A stretch of 64,000 nucleotides of DNA from Corynebacterium heidelbergense (GCF_028609845.1 NZ_CP063191.1:1612001-1676000), one strand, 5' to 3'. Positions 51,647 to 61,307 are shown, numbered from the stretch's first letter. The notes: generated from the sequence alone by a model not told the origin. A program made the numbers and translations.

Positions 51647-53218
51647 TCACCGCCACTCGACGGCCACGCTGTCCGGGTTGAATGCCTTTTTGCCGCGTGG
51701 TTGAGGCTGAAGGGTCACGGTTGCAAGAGCGTCGATGACCTGGCGTTGGACATCGAGAGAGGCGGTGAGGAACGCCTTCGCTGGGTCGTTGGCCCCGAGG
51801 ATGGGGGCGAGTCCTGCGGCCTGCCCCCGGAGGAGTCGCTCGGTCTCCAACTGGGTGATGCGTGCCTCGGCGGCGTCACGGATGCGCTTGAGGTCCCGAC
51901 CCTCGATGATCTCCTCGTCGTAGTCGCGTTGGGCTCGCAAAATGCGAGCGCGCTGCTCGGAGATGGCGGCGTCGATGCCCTGACTCGTTGATCCAGGACT
52001 GACCGTGGGCTCCCTGCGTAGAGCGTCGGGCCTTCTCAGCCGCTCGGCGATGAGGCGGGTGACGAAGTTATCGACCCCTGCACCGCTGCGCATGAGACTC
52101 GTGACAACGGGCTTGCCTTCCTCGTCGCGCACGACGTGCTGGGCACAGCGGTAGCCGCGAGGAGCACCTGTGACTTTGGCTCCACACACACCGCAGCGGT
52201 ACAGCCCCGAGCCCAGGTGCGTGCGCTTGGTCAACCCGGAAGTGTTGGTCACTCGTTCGGTGTCGTCGAGGATGCTCTGCGCCTGCCACCAGGTCTCGTC
52301 GTCGATAATTGCGTCCCATTGCCCCCGGATGGGTTCCCCAGACTCGTCGCGAAGAATCTGCGCCCGCCACGTGCGACGGCGCCCGCCGTCAGGCTGGGCG
52401 GTCTTGGGGGTGTAGGTCGACATCCGCGCGTATCGGGGGTTACGCAGAATGCCCAGCACGGTCGAGGGGTTCCACGGGCCGTCGGGTTTAATGGGGTGGG
52501 GTATTTTTCCCTCATCCTGTCGTTGCTCGGCGCGCTCGACCGAGACGACATGGGTGTGCTTGGGGCGGGGCTCCAAGCCCTCGATGGGTTCGGTACCGCT
52601 GAGGCCACGAGCAAGCGAACGCAGCGACTCGCGGTGGTCGGTGCGGGTGAACAGACGGTAGATGGCGCGAACGGTGTCAGCCTCATCGGGGATGATGTCA
52701 CCGTTGACGGCGTAACCGAGCGGTCGCATCCCCTTTGGGGCCCTCCCCTGCCTGGCCCGCTGGAGTTGCGCCGCAGATTGGCGGGCACCCTTGCGTTCCA
52801 TCTCTGCACGGGCGACAGCGGCCTTGATGCGGGCGTACATGCGTCCGCCGTCGGTAGAGAGATCGGCGTCGCCGTTGGCGGTGACCAAGGCGAGCCCGCG
52901 CAGCTCGGATGCGTCGATCCAGTCCTCAAGCTGGCGAGGTTGGCGGGTGAGCCGATCGAGGTCGTAGCAAATGATGGCGTCGAAAGCCCCAGCCTTGTAG
53001 TCAGCGACCATCTGGTCGTAGGCCGGGCGAACTTTCGTTCGGTCCGTGGCGCTCTTCGACTGGTCGACGTAGGTCTCGACGACCTCCCACTGGCGATAGG
53101 CAGCGAGTGCCTCGCACTGCTCTCGCTGGCGGTCGATGGCTAGGCCGTCCATCTCGCGGTCGAGGGAGATGCGCAGGTAAATCGCGGCTTTACGGTGCAG
53201 GGGAGACGAGGGAGGCAT
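51647..53218 (-). CDS. Large serine recombinase (integrase of the element)
   Basis: A 523-residue recombinase. The resolvase-type catalytic part has the nucleophile Ser in YLRISLD (residue 18), Gln/Arg in DRQREQCEALAAY and the DRLTRQPRQLEDW motif. The recombinase and zinc-ribbon domains are present (CGVCGAKVTG, then YRCAQHVV), followed by a coiled coil (ERLLRGQAAG) near 470. It is transcribed leftwards, 129 bases after the restriction gene, which is on the same strand. It should act at the ychF att core. Confidence 0.95.
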   Translation of the reverse strand: MPPSSPLHRKAAIYLRISLDREMDGLAIDRQREQCEALAAYRQWEVVETYVDQSKSATDRTKVRPAYDQMVADYKAGAFDAIICYDLDRLTRQPRQLEDWIDASELRGLALVTANGDADLSTDGGRMYARIKAAVARAEMERKGARQSAAQLQRARQGRAPKGMRPLGYAVNGDIIPDEADTVRAIYRLFTRTDHRESLRSLARGLSGTEPIEGLEPRPKHTHVVSVERAEQRQDEGKIPHPIKPDGPWNPSTVLGILRNPRYARMSTYTPKTAQPDGGRRRTWRAQILRDESGEPIRGQWDAIIDDETWWQAQSILDDTERVTNTSGLTKRTHLGSGLYRCGVCGAKVTGAPRGYRCAQHVVRDEEGKPVVTSLMRSGAGVDNFVTRLIAERLRRPDALRREPTVSPGSTSQGIDAAISEQRARILRAQRDYDEEIIEGRDLKRIRDAAEARITQLETERLLRGQAAGLAPILGANDPAKAFLTASLDVQRQVIDALATVTLQPQPRGKKAFNPDSVAVEWR

Positions 53219-53347
53219 GTGACCACAATAGGAGCCACACGTAAGTCCTGTACAGAATAGGCTCCATCCCCCTCAGACTATCGCCTCGTTAAGTGTCCCC
53301 CGCTTGCACACGACGGCATCATCCTCACACCTGTGCCATGAGTTGAC

Positions 53348-56323
53348 TCACCCGGCCAAGACCTGCTTGATCAATGCGGCGATATCGTCACGCTGCACTT
53401 GGTCGCGGAACGTGACTTCGATTCCCCCAGAGCTCATCGACTCGAAGAAACGCCGTGCCGCCACCATCCTGAGCTTCTCACCCTCTCTCAGGTCGGAGCG
53501 CTTCTTGACGTCCTTGGTCTCAACGATGAAGTTGAGTGACAACCCACCGTCATCGCGCTTGAGCACGTACATGAAGTCCGGGCTAGTGGTGCCGCCGAAG
53601 TACAGGGGCACCTTGATCGACCGGCGTGGGATCTTCCCGAAGACGAGGACTTCATCGAGCTTGGAGTCGCGGATCGTGTCATGCTCCTTCGGCGAGTCGT
53701 ACACAAACGCGTCGTACAGGAACTTGTCCGGCACGATGGCCTTGTCGTCGCGGAAGACGCCGATGTTACCCTGCGTGATGCTCTCGAGCGGGGCACCATC
53801 TGCATCGGTGAGTTCCGTGCCGAGTACGAGCCCCTCGATCTTCGAGTACGTGAACCGCTCGAGGTAGTTACGCTCCATCCACTCCGTGAACCCAGCAACA
53901 AACTCATGCAGGGTCGCCTTGTTGAAGAAGTCGGCAGGGAGGCTCTTCTTCGCGTCGAGGCGGACGAGCCCCGCGTGGACACGATCGATCGGCAGTCCCG
54001 TCTGAGCACGGACACGCTTCAGCCAGTCGCCGTACGGCATCGTCTCGGTTGCGTTGAAGACCTTCTTCGTCTCCGTCCGAACCTCCAGGGACGAGCCCTC
54101 GTCAGCCTGCACGACGACATCTTGCGCGAATCGACCGAACTCCTGCCGGTAGATATCAGCGCCCAGCACCTCGTCGATGCACTCATCGATCTCGCCGGCC
54201 GCGAGCTCGTCGAGGCGGAGGTAGTACTTGGCGTTCAGCGTCTCCCAGAGGTCCTTGAGCGCGGAGTACCGCTCGGAGCGAATGCCGACCTTAACCTTCT
54301 GATTTCCCTTCACCACCTTGTCAGGCTTCAGGCCCGTCTTGTTGAACGCGGGGTAGGCAGCGAACAGGTCATCTTCGCGCCCCGGTACGACGTTCTTGTC
54401 GGGATCGACGAGCCCCTGCTGCAGGAGCTCGATGAAGAGTTCCGTCTCCGTCTTGCCGAGCTCGTCGGCGACCTTGGGCAGTAGCTCCTTAACCTTGGCT
54501 GGGCCCACGGCGACGTCGGAGTTGATCTCGTCGACGAGAGACTCGGCGAACTTTTGCTCCGTGTAGTCGATGAGGTAGGTGAGGTAGAACTGCTCGCCCG
54601 CGCGACGCGTGCCTTTCGCGTCCACGGGCAACCGGAGGCCACGGCCCACCTCCTGGAGCTTCGAGATCTCCGATCCGGACGACCGGAGCTTGACGATCTG
54701 GAACACGTTCGGGTTGTCCCAACCCTCACGGAGCGTCCACTTCGAGAACAGGAATCGGCGAGTGTTCGGCTCGCCGCTCGCTGTCTCGAAGGACAGCATC
54801 GCCTCCTTGTTGCGGAGGATGTCGTCGACCTCGCGCTGGATAGCCTCGTCGGTGGTGGAGTTGTCCGCGGAGAAGTATCCTCCGTTCGTCGCTTCGACGT
54901 CAGCGAGCGACGCGCGCAGGTAGGCGACGTACTCCTTGGCGACGGGCGAGGAGTCGCCCTCACGCTTCTCGATCTCGGCGGTGAGCCGTGAGATGAGGAG
55001 CTCCTCGAAGCGCTGCCTGAGGTGCCCCTTCGAACCGTCGCTGCCGCGATAGGACTCGATCGAGTCGATGAAGAACAAGGTGAGGGTCTTGACCCTGGAC
55101 GAGCGGCGGAAGTTCTCCCACTCGGTTTCGAAGTGGTTGTCGAGTGCCTGCCGCATCATCAGGCTCTGATAGGTGTCCGAGTAGACCCGGGCCGAGAGGA
55201 TGTCCCCTGTACCCAGCGTCTGACCGTTGGAAAGCGTGACGCCGGATTTGATCGTCGGATTCTCGGTCTTGCCGATTCCTTCGATCGTGATGCCCGCGAA
55301 TGCACCGTCCGCGATGCCGAGGGACTCCCCCATATCGAAGGTGAGGGACTTCCCCGTGCCAATGTTCTGGAACGTGGCCTGCTTCGGCTTGCGCGCGGAG
55401 AGACTCGTGAGCTTCAGTCGAGTTGTGTCGCTGCTGCTGTCCTGCGGGTACTGGACCTGGACGCCCTTGACCAGCTGTTCGTTGAATGACTCGACGGCAC
55501 CGAGGTTGAACACGAGGTTGTTGTAGTCGGTCTTTCCCGTCTTGCCGAGCTCCGGGAACGTCGCGCCGAAGCGGAAGACCGCCAGAGGCTGGATCTCGTC
55601 GATGAGCGTCTGATACGCCTTGTTGTCGCGTCGGAAGCGGTGCGGCTCATCCATGATGACGATGGGGCGAGTCTCTCGGAGCGCCTCGTACGGGACGCTG
55701 GCCGTGCCGAGCACCGTCTGGTCGTAGTTGAACGCCATAGTCTTCTTCGACTGCAGCATGCCGTCAGTCATGAGGAGAGCGGACATGCGACCAGGCGACA
55801 GGCGGGAGCCATGCGCGAAGTTGACGACGGAGTTCGGCATCATCTTCCGCCCCTTCGACCGCTTCTGCGGGTCGAGGACGTCGAGGCGCAGCTCCATCTG
55901 TGGCCCGTACGAGTCAGCGAAGTACTTGCGCGCATAGTCCGATCGGATGAATGCCTTTACCCCCTCCTTGATCGGGGTCGAGGGCACAAGAAGGATGAAC
56001 TTCGTGAAGCCATAGAGCCGGTTTAGTTCATACATGAGCTGCGTGTAGACCAGGGTCTTGCCGGTGCCGGTCTCCATCTTGGCGTCGACCCCGAGCACGC
56101 CGTCATCCACATGTCCCCGCCATGGACGAGGGATCGCAGCGATCCCCTCCACTATTCCGGACTGAATCGCATTGATGTTCTCGCGAATCTGCGAATCAGC
56201 GGGGTCGAACGCGATGTTCGCCTCGGGCGGCGTACTGGCGTCGAGCTCCACGTCCTTGAATACGCGGGTCAGCGCATTCAGCGCACGCTGCTGGTGCTCC
56301 AGCGTTTGAAGTCGGATCTGCAT
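53348..56323 (-). CDS. res: Type III restriction enzyme, Res subunit
   Basis: A 991-residue helicase-endonuclease. Walker A is METGTGKT (83-90), motif II MDEPHR (224-229), and helicase motifs RFLFSKWTLREGWDNPNVF and EVGRGLRLPV are in the C-terminal RecA domain. The nuclease site near residue 925-945 has SPDFMYVL and FIVETKD (PD...ExK). It is complete. It follows the methylase by 3 bases and forms the cleaving Mod2Res complex. Confidence 0.95.
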   Translation of the reverse strand: MQIRLQTLEHQQRALNALTRVFKDVELDASTPPEANIAFDPADSQIRENINAIQSGIVEGIAAIPRPWRGHVDDGVLGVDAKMETGTGKTLVYTQLMYELNRLYGFTKFILLVPSTPIKEGVKAFIRSDYARKYFADSYGPQMELRLDVLDPQKRSKGRKMMPNSVVNFAHGSRLSPGRMSALLMTDGMLQSKKTMAFNYDQTVLGTASVPYEALRETRPIVIMDEPHRFRRDNKAYQTLIDEIQPLAVFRFGATFPELGKTGKTDYNNLVFNLGAVESFNEQLVKGVQVQYPQDSSSDTTRLKLTSLSARKPKQATFQNIGTGKSLTFDMGESLGIADGAFAGITIEGIGKTENPTIKSGVTLSNGQTLGTGDILSARVYSDTYQSLMMRQALDNHFETEWENFRRSSRVKTLTLFFIDSIESYRGSDGSKGHLRQRFEELLISRLTAEIEKREGDSSPVAKEYVAYLRASLADVEATNGGYFSADNSTTDEAIQREVDDILRNKEAMLSFETASGEPNTRRFLFSKWTLREGWDNPNVFQIVKLRSSGSEISKLQEVGRGLRLPVDAKGTRRAGEQFYLTYLIDYTEQKFAESLVDEINSDVAVGPAKVKELLPKVADELGKTETELFIELLQQGLVDPDKNVVPGREDDLFAAYPAFNKTGLKPDKVVKGNQKVKVGIRSERYSALKDLWETLNAKYYLRLDELAAGEIDECIDEVLGADIYRQEFGRFAQDVVVQADEGSSLEVRTETKKVFNATETMPYGDWLKRVRAQTGLPIDRVHAGLVRLDAKKSLPADFFNKATLHEFVAGFTEWMERNYLERFTYSKIEGLVLGTELTDADGAPLESITQGNIGVFRDDKAIVPDKFLYDAFVYDSPKEHDTIRDSKLDEVLVFGKIPRRSIKVPLYFGGTTSPDFMYVLKRDDGGLSLNFIVETKDVKKRSDLREGEKLRMVAARRFFESMSSGGIEVTFRDQVQRDDIAALIKQVLAG

Positions 56324-56326
56324 GGA

Positions 56327-58183
56327 TCAGTACCGCTCGATTACGGAGACGACCTGACCTGACCGGAGCGACTTGAGGTTCTGCCTCAGCTCGTGCATGA
56401 CCGAGAACGGCACGGAGTACCCGAAAACGACGAGACGCTTCAGATCGAGCTCACCGGCCTCGAGCTTGGCCACGAGCGCCATCACGTCGTCACTATCGAG
56501 TCCCGGCTCGATGACGTAACCGGAGTCCTCGCAGACCTGGAGCTTATACTCGTCGAGCTCCACGGCGTTCACTGTGGGCGTCAGGCCGAATCCATCCTGA
56601 ACGAGCCAAGTGGAAAGCGCGACCTGGGACCCGGGCGTCCCGTTGGAAGCGAACTTGGATACGAAGTCACCGGCAAGCAACACGCCGTCCTCATTCGGAT
56701 CGAAGGACTGAAGCTGATCGAGTGTCTTTGCACTCGGCTTTTCCAAACGAAAAAGCTTGAACCCATAATCGACGTCAAATTGCGAATCATTCCGGATATT
56801 ATCTGCGGCACGTTTGATGCGCTCACGACCAACAGCGTCGACAGTTGCGAAGACATGCCGATCTTCGAAATCGGCGTCGACAGCTTCGGGAATCTGAACC
56901 GAAATACACCGACGATCTCCGTCATCTTCCGAATTGAGTTGCATCACAGCATCTGCAGTGGTCGCAGAACCCGAGAAGAAGTCCATGACCAGTGGGCGGT
57001 CGCCCTTGGGGGTCACAGATCTAATCAAGGTCTTCACCAGTTCGACTGGCTTCGGATACGTGAAATGGCGCGACAGACCGAGTTCATCGAGGCGACCATC
57101 GGGCAGGTACTGAACGATCGGAAGTAGCGAGTAGAGCGCCGAAGACATTTCATCGATCGGCTTATATTCAACAATTACATGTCTACCGGTGTCCCGGAAC
57201 GGCTCGAGAACCAGCTCCCCAGCCTCTATCCGGCGATCGATTTCGCGCTTCTTGGCTTCGCTGTGATACTCGAGAATCTCTTCATACAGACAACGCCGCT
57301 CGACCCCCTTATCGTATTTACCAAACTTCTTGCGCAACACATCATCATCTCGAAGATAATCGCGTCCATCGCGGGAGACAACGTGACCCTGAACAACTTT
57401 TGGACGAGAGAGCCGGGGGGCCGATTCTTTGACCGATTTCGAATAGACGTGGATAAGATCGTGGCCCTTAACATAGTGCTTTGCCATTCCACCACCCTTT
57501 GCCCGCTGATGAACCAGTGTCCCGACGAAAGAACTCTCGCCAAACACTTCGTCGCACAAATTGCGGAGATTGGCTTGTTCATGGTCGTCGATGCTAATGA
57601 AAATGACGCCGTCATCCGCGAGTAGTTCCTTCGCGAGCTCAAGCCGCGGGTACATGAACGTAAGCCACGCGGAGTGCGACGACTTGCCCTGGAGGGCTAT
57701 CACTCTCTCGGCTTCGTCCTCGTCAAGACCCACCTTCTCAACCAGGTCCTTCGCGGTAAAGCTGAAGTCATCAATGTAGACGAAGCCATCGGAACCAGTG
57801 TTGTACGGCGGATCGATATAGATGCACTTCACCTTGCCCGCGTACGACCCCAGCAGATGCTTCAGCGCGTCGAGATTGTCCCCGACGATGTACAGGTTCT
57901 CCGACTCAGCGTTCGTCGCCTCGGCGTTGTGCTCAAGGTCGGGTACCACCACCGTCTCGGTCCGCGTCGAGGTCAGGTACTTGGCGTACGACTTCCCCAG
58001 GAACTTGAGCTCATAGCCTTCCCGCGTCATCGACACGTCCGCGGAACTGAGCGCCTCCTGAAGGCGGTCGAGCCTGAAGTCGCCGTCCTTGCCGAAGTAC
58101 TCGGGCAGGGCCGCGCGGAGGCGTGCCAGCTCGAAGTCGTTTGGCTTCGTTGTCTCGTTCGCGTCGTGCGCGTCCCTGATCAC
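56327..58183 (-). CDS. mod: Type III DNA methyltransferase, Mod subunit
   Basis: A 618-residue beta-class adenine methylase: motif IV DPPYNTG (124-130) precedes motif I DFFSGSATTADAV (401-413). The target-recognition part in between (about 220-380) uses visibly more AT-rich codons than the rest, a sign of module exchange. The GTG start at 58,183 overlaps the ychF stop (GTGA), so translation is coupled to a housekeeping gene. It methylates and gives specificity to the R-M complex. Confidence 0.95.
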   Translation of the reverse strand: MIRDAHDANETTKPNDFELARLRAALPEYFGKDGDFRLDRLQEALSSADVSMTREGYELKFLGKSYAKYLTSTRTETVVVPDLEHNAEATNAESENLYIVGDNLDALKHLLGSYAGKVKCIYIDPPYNTGSDGFVYIDDFSFTAKDLVEKVGLDEDEAERVIALQGKSSHSAWLTFMYPRLELAKELLADDGVIFISIDDHEQANLRNLCDEVFGESSFVGTLVHQRAKGGGMAKHYVKGHDLIHVYSKSVKESAPRLSRPKVVQGHVVSRDGRDYLRDDDVLRKKFGKYDKGVERRCLYEEILEYHSEAKKREIDRRIEAGELVLEPFRDTGRHVIVEYKPIDEMSSALYSLLPIVQYLPDGRLDELGLSRHFTYPKPVELVKTLIRSVTPKGDRPLVMDFFSGSATTADAVMQLNSEDDGDRRCISVQIPEAVDADFEDRHVFATVDAVGRERIKRAADNIRNDSQFDVDYGFKLFRLEKPSAKTLDQLQSFDPNEDGVLLAGDFVSKFASNGTPGSQVALSTWLVQDGFGLTPTVNAVELDEYKLQVCEDSGYVIEPGLDSDDVMALVAKLEAGELDLKRLVVFGYSVPFSVMHELRQNLKSLRSGQVVSVIERY

Positions 58184-59292
58184 TTCCTACCTCCAGACGT
58201 AAGACCCGTCCTAAACTCCACCACGTCGCCGTCGGCCATGATGTAGTCTTTGCCCTCCTGGCGGACCTTGCCGTGAGCCCGAGCCTCCGCCATGGAGCCC
58301 GCCTCATCCAGGTCCTCGAAGGACACAATCTCGGCCTTGATGAAGCCGCGCTCAAAATCCGTGTGGATCACGCCCGCGGCCTGCGGGGCGGTGGAGCCCT
58401 TCTTGATCGTCCACGCACGGGACTCCTTCGGGCCAGCCGTCAGGTACGTCTGCAGCCCCAGAGTCTCGAAGCCCGCCTTGGCCAGCGTCTGCAAGCCCGG
58501 CTCCGTCTGCCCCACCGATTCCAGCAGCTCGGCGGCTTCCTCGTCGTCGAGCTCCAGCAGTTCGGCCTCCGTCGCCGCGTCCAGGAACACACAGTCAGCC
58601 GGAGCGACGAGCTGGCGAAGTTCGTCCTTGCGGGCGTCGTCGAGCAACACCGACTCGTCGGAGTTGAACACGTACAGGAAGGGCTTGGCTGTCATCAGAT
58701 GAAGATCGCGGACGCTCGCCAGGTCGATCTCACCGTTGGTGGCGGCAGAGGACAGCGTGCGGCCATCCTCGAGGATCGTCTGGGCAGTCTTGGCACCCTC
58801 GACCTGCTCGGCGATCTCCTTATTCTTACGGGCTTCCTTCTCCAAACGCGGCAGAGCCTTTTCAATGGTCTGCAGGTCGGCGAGGATGAGCTCGGTCTCG
58901 ATCACAGAGATGTCGCTCGCGGGATCGACCCGGCCATCCACGTGAATCACGTTGTCATCGGAGAAAGCACGGACAACCTGGCAGATCGCGTCCGCCTCGC
59001 GGATGTTGGCGAGGAAGGCGTTGCCCATTCCTTCACCATCCGAAGCGCCCTTGACGATGCCGGCGATGTCCACGAAAGACACCGTGGCGGGAAGGATGCG
59101 CTCCGAGTTGAAGATCTCGGCCAGGCGGGTCAGGCGCGGGTCAGGCAGTTCCACCAAGCCGACGTTCGGCTCGATGGTGGCAAACGGGTAGTTCGCGGCC
59201 AATACATCGTTGCGGGTCAGGGCGTTGAACAAGGTGGACTTACCGACATTGGGCAGACCGACGATTCCGAGAGTTAAAGTCACGTCGCTCAT
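58180..59292 (-). CDS. ychF: YchF/Obg-type ribosome-binding ATPase with altered tail
   Basis: A 370-residue P-loop protein: GLPNVGKSTLFNAL (11-24), DIAGIVKGASDGEGMG and the C-terminal TGS domain (FIKAEIVSFEDLDEAG). YchF binds ATP and ribosomes in stress control. The native end EFKFNV has been replaced by EFRTGLTSGGRK, which comes from the inserted element, six residues longer. The change affects only the last residues after the TGS domain, so activity may be kept. Confidence 0.95.
   Translation of the reverse strand: MSDVTLTLGIVGLPNVGKSTLFNALTRNDVLAANYPFATIEPNVGLVELPDPRLTRLAEIFNSERILPATVSFVDIAGIVKGASDGEGMGNAFLANIREADAICQVVRAFSDDNVIHVDGRVDPASDISVIETELILADLQTIEKALPRLEKEARKNKEIAEQVEGAKTAQTILEDGRTLSSAATNGEIDLASVRDLHLMTAKPFLYVFNSDESVLLDDARKDELRQLVAPADCVFLDAATEAELLELDDEEAAELLESVGQTEPGLQTLAKAGFETLGLQTYLTAGPKESRAWTIKKGSTAPQAAGVIHTDFERGFIKAEIVSFEDLDEAGSMAEARAHGKVRQEGKDYIMADGDVVEFRTGLTSGGRK
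58214..58226. repeat. Right att core within ychF
   Basis: AACTCCACCACGT, identical over 13 bases to 44,057-44,069. It encodes part of DVVEF on the minus strand. Bases just outside differ (AAA/CTT and CG/TC), so the homology is limited to this core. Confidence 0.85.
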
Positions 59293-59479
59293 CCTAACGC
59301 GCGCCGAGACGTTCTCCCCCTGCTCCCCCTAATCCCCCGGCCAGCTCCACACCCCTTTCCCACTTTGCCTCAGCTTTAGCCCCAATCTTCAGTCGCAGCC
59401 GGCGCTCCTCTCCGTCGAGCACGTTCCAATCCGTCCACCCATCGTCGAAACACCTGGCCACGACGAAACTGCATCAGCC

Positions 59480-59508
59480 TTGGCAGCGCCCTGGTTGGTG
59501 CTTATAGT
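59480..59508 (+). promoter_or_regulatory. Promoter of metP-metS
   Basis: TTGGCA (59,480-59,485) and TATAGT (59,503-59,508) are separated by 17 bases. The predicted start is near 59,515, leaving a 75-base leader before the metP ATG. No riboswitch-like fold was recognised in the leader. Confidence 0.65.
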
Positions 59509-59589
59509 TTTGACGTATCAACCGCCGCCGATCTTCCCCAGTTCGGCTCGGTACTGGCCCCGTCTCCCACTAGAGAAGATGCTTCCCCT

Positions 59590-61305
59590 ATGACCCCACC
59601 GCGCGAGCCTCAGCCCACGCCCAACCCATCGGACCAGCACCCAGCGACCGCCGACCAGTACTCACCAACCACCGACCAACCCCAAACGGTCACCGACCGT
59701 CGCCCGAAAAACACCGGTGGACGGGAGCAGTTCAACACTCGCTTCGTGTTCCTTATGGCCGCGATCGGTTCCGCAGTCGGCCTCGGAAACATCTGGCGGT
59801 TCCCCTACGTGGCCTACGACAACGGCGGTGGAGCCTTCCTCATTCCCTACCTCGTTGCCCTCCTGACCGCCGGTATCCCCCTGCTCTGGTTCTACTTTGC
59901 CGTGGGCCACCGCTATCGGGCTTCCGCACCTTTGGCCTACCGCCGCATCAACCGCAGCGGAGAGTTTATCGGCTGGATCAAGGTGGGCGTGGCCTTCTTC
60001 ATCACGCTTTATTACGCGGCGATCGTCGCGTGGGCGGCGCTCTACGCGGTCAAGTCCGTTTCCAAAGCGTGGGGTTCGGACCCATCCACTTACCTCATGT
60101 CGGACTTCCTGCAGGTGGACAAGACCCACACCTTCAGCACGAACTACGTTGTCCCCATCCTCATAACAATGGTGCTCGTGTGGATCCTCACAACCGTCAC
60201 CCTCGCTACCGATGTGAACAAGGGCATCGGGAAAGTCACCAGCGTCTTCGTTCCGCTGCTGGTGGTGTTGTTCGTCGTCATTGTGATCCGGGCGCTCTTT
60301 CTGGACGGCGCGTCCACCGGCTTGGAGGCCTTCTTCCACCCGAACTGGTCCGCCCTGAAAGACACTGGCGTGTGGATTTCTGCGTACGGCCAGATTTTCT
60401 TCTCCCTGTCCATCGGCTTCGGGATCATGACGACCTACGCCTCCTACCTCAAACCCCGCACCAACCTCACCGGCACCGGGATGGTCACCGCCTTTGCGAA
60501 CTCCTCCTTCGAGGTTCTCGCCGGAATCGGTGTTTTCGCCGCACTCGGGTTTATGGCGAACCAGCAAGGAGTTGCCGTCAAGGACGTCGCCAGCAACGGG
60601 GTGGGACTGGCCTTCATCGCCTTCCCCACCATCATCAACGAGATGCCCCTCGGCGGCCTATTTGGTGTCCTCTTCTTCGTCTCGCTCTTCCTCGCGGGGA
60701 TCACCTCCCTTATCTCGCTGATGGAAGTCGTGCTCTCCGCCGTCCGGGACAAACTCAACACCAGCCGCCGCACTACGGCCATCGCTCTCGGCACGATCAT
60801 GGGCATCCTGTCGGTCGCCCTATTCGCAAGCACCAGCGGCCTCATTGCGCTAGACATTATGGACAAGTGGACCAACAACATCGGTATCGTCTGCGCCGCT
60901 ATCCTCTCACTCGTCGCCACCGGGTGGGTGTTCAACCGCCGTCGCGAACTGCAGCAACACCTCAATGCCGTGTCCTCCGTCCGCGTGGGTGCAGTGTGGC
61001 AATTCTGCACCTTTATCCTCACCCCACTGGTGCTTCTCTACACCGTCATCAACGAGATCCGCGGCCTGCTGCGCGAACCCTACGAGGACTACGCCTCCGC
61101 CAGCCTCAGCTTGTACGGGTGGATGGTCATTGCCGTCATTGTTGTGGCTGCGATGGTGCTCAGCGTCATTCCTTTCCATCGCCAACAATCGGTTGATGGC
61201 GTCGTCGGATCCAATTACGGCGTACCCCAGCACGGGCGACCGGCAGATGAACCGAACCACCTGCTCCCCCAATCCACCACCGAGACCGCAGCGCAGAAAG
61301 AGTGA
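59590..61305 (+). CDS. metP: Sodium-dependent methionine/alanine importer
   Basis: A 571-residue NSS-family transporter with 12 membrane segments. The first shows the sodium-site signature FVFLMAAIGSAVGLGNIWRF (residues 53-72). It has a polar N-terminal extension of 45 residues, rich in Pro, Gln and Thr. The tiny gene that follows is the small subunit MetS, which in Corynebacterium glutamicum is required for methionine uptake by MetP. The name is by this pairing. Confidence 0.9.
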   Translation: MTPPREPQPTPNPSDQHPATADQYSPTTDQPQTVTDRRPKNTGGREQFNTRFVFLMAAIGSAVGLGNIWRFPYVAYDNGGGAFLIPYLVALLTAGIPLLWFYFAVGHRYRASAPLAYRRINRSGEFIGWIKVGVAFFITLYYAAIVAWAALYAVKSVSKAWGSDPSTYLMSDFLQVDKTHTFSTNYVVPILITMVLVWILTTVTLATDVNKGIGKVTSVFVPLLVVLFVVIVIRALFLDGASTGLEAFFHPNWSALKDTGVWISAYGQIFFSLSIGFGIMTTYASYLKPRTNLTGTGMVTAFANSSFEVLAGIGVFAALGFMANQQGVAVKDVASNGVGLAFIAFPTIINEMPLGGLFGVLFFVSLFLAGITSLISLMEVVLSAVRDKLNTSRRTTAIALGTIMGILSVALFASTSGLIALDIMDKWTNNIGIVCAAILSLVATGWVFNRRRELQQHLNAVSSVRVGAVWQFCTFILTPLVLLYTVINEIRGLLREPYEDYASASLSLYGWMVIAVIVVAAMVLSVIPFHRQQSVDGVVGSNYGVPQHGRPADEPNHLLPQSTTETAAQKE

Positions 61306-61307
61306 TC

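Larger units (their letters stand above)
44057..58226. mobile_element. 14.2-kb integrative mobilizable element inserted in ychF 3' end
   Basis: The bases AACTCCACCACGT occur at 44,057-44,069 and 58,214-58,226. On the minus strand the right copy lies in the ychF codons for DVVEF and the left copy continues as the missing native tail (VVEFKFNV and stop, ending at 44,042). Between them are excisionase-like, DNA polymerase, mobilization, serine recombinase and type III R-M genes. Excision by recombination between the repeats would restore a normal ychF. The recombinase at 51,647-53,218 is the likely integrase. Relaxase and MobC-like proteins but no type IV secretion genes indicate mobilization by a helper. 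Confidence 0.85.

Noticed and set aside
53219..53347. att site of the element next to the serine recombinase
   Set aside because: The verified repeat and split ychF place the ends at 44,057 and 58,226, so this gap is internal.
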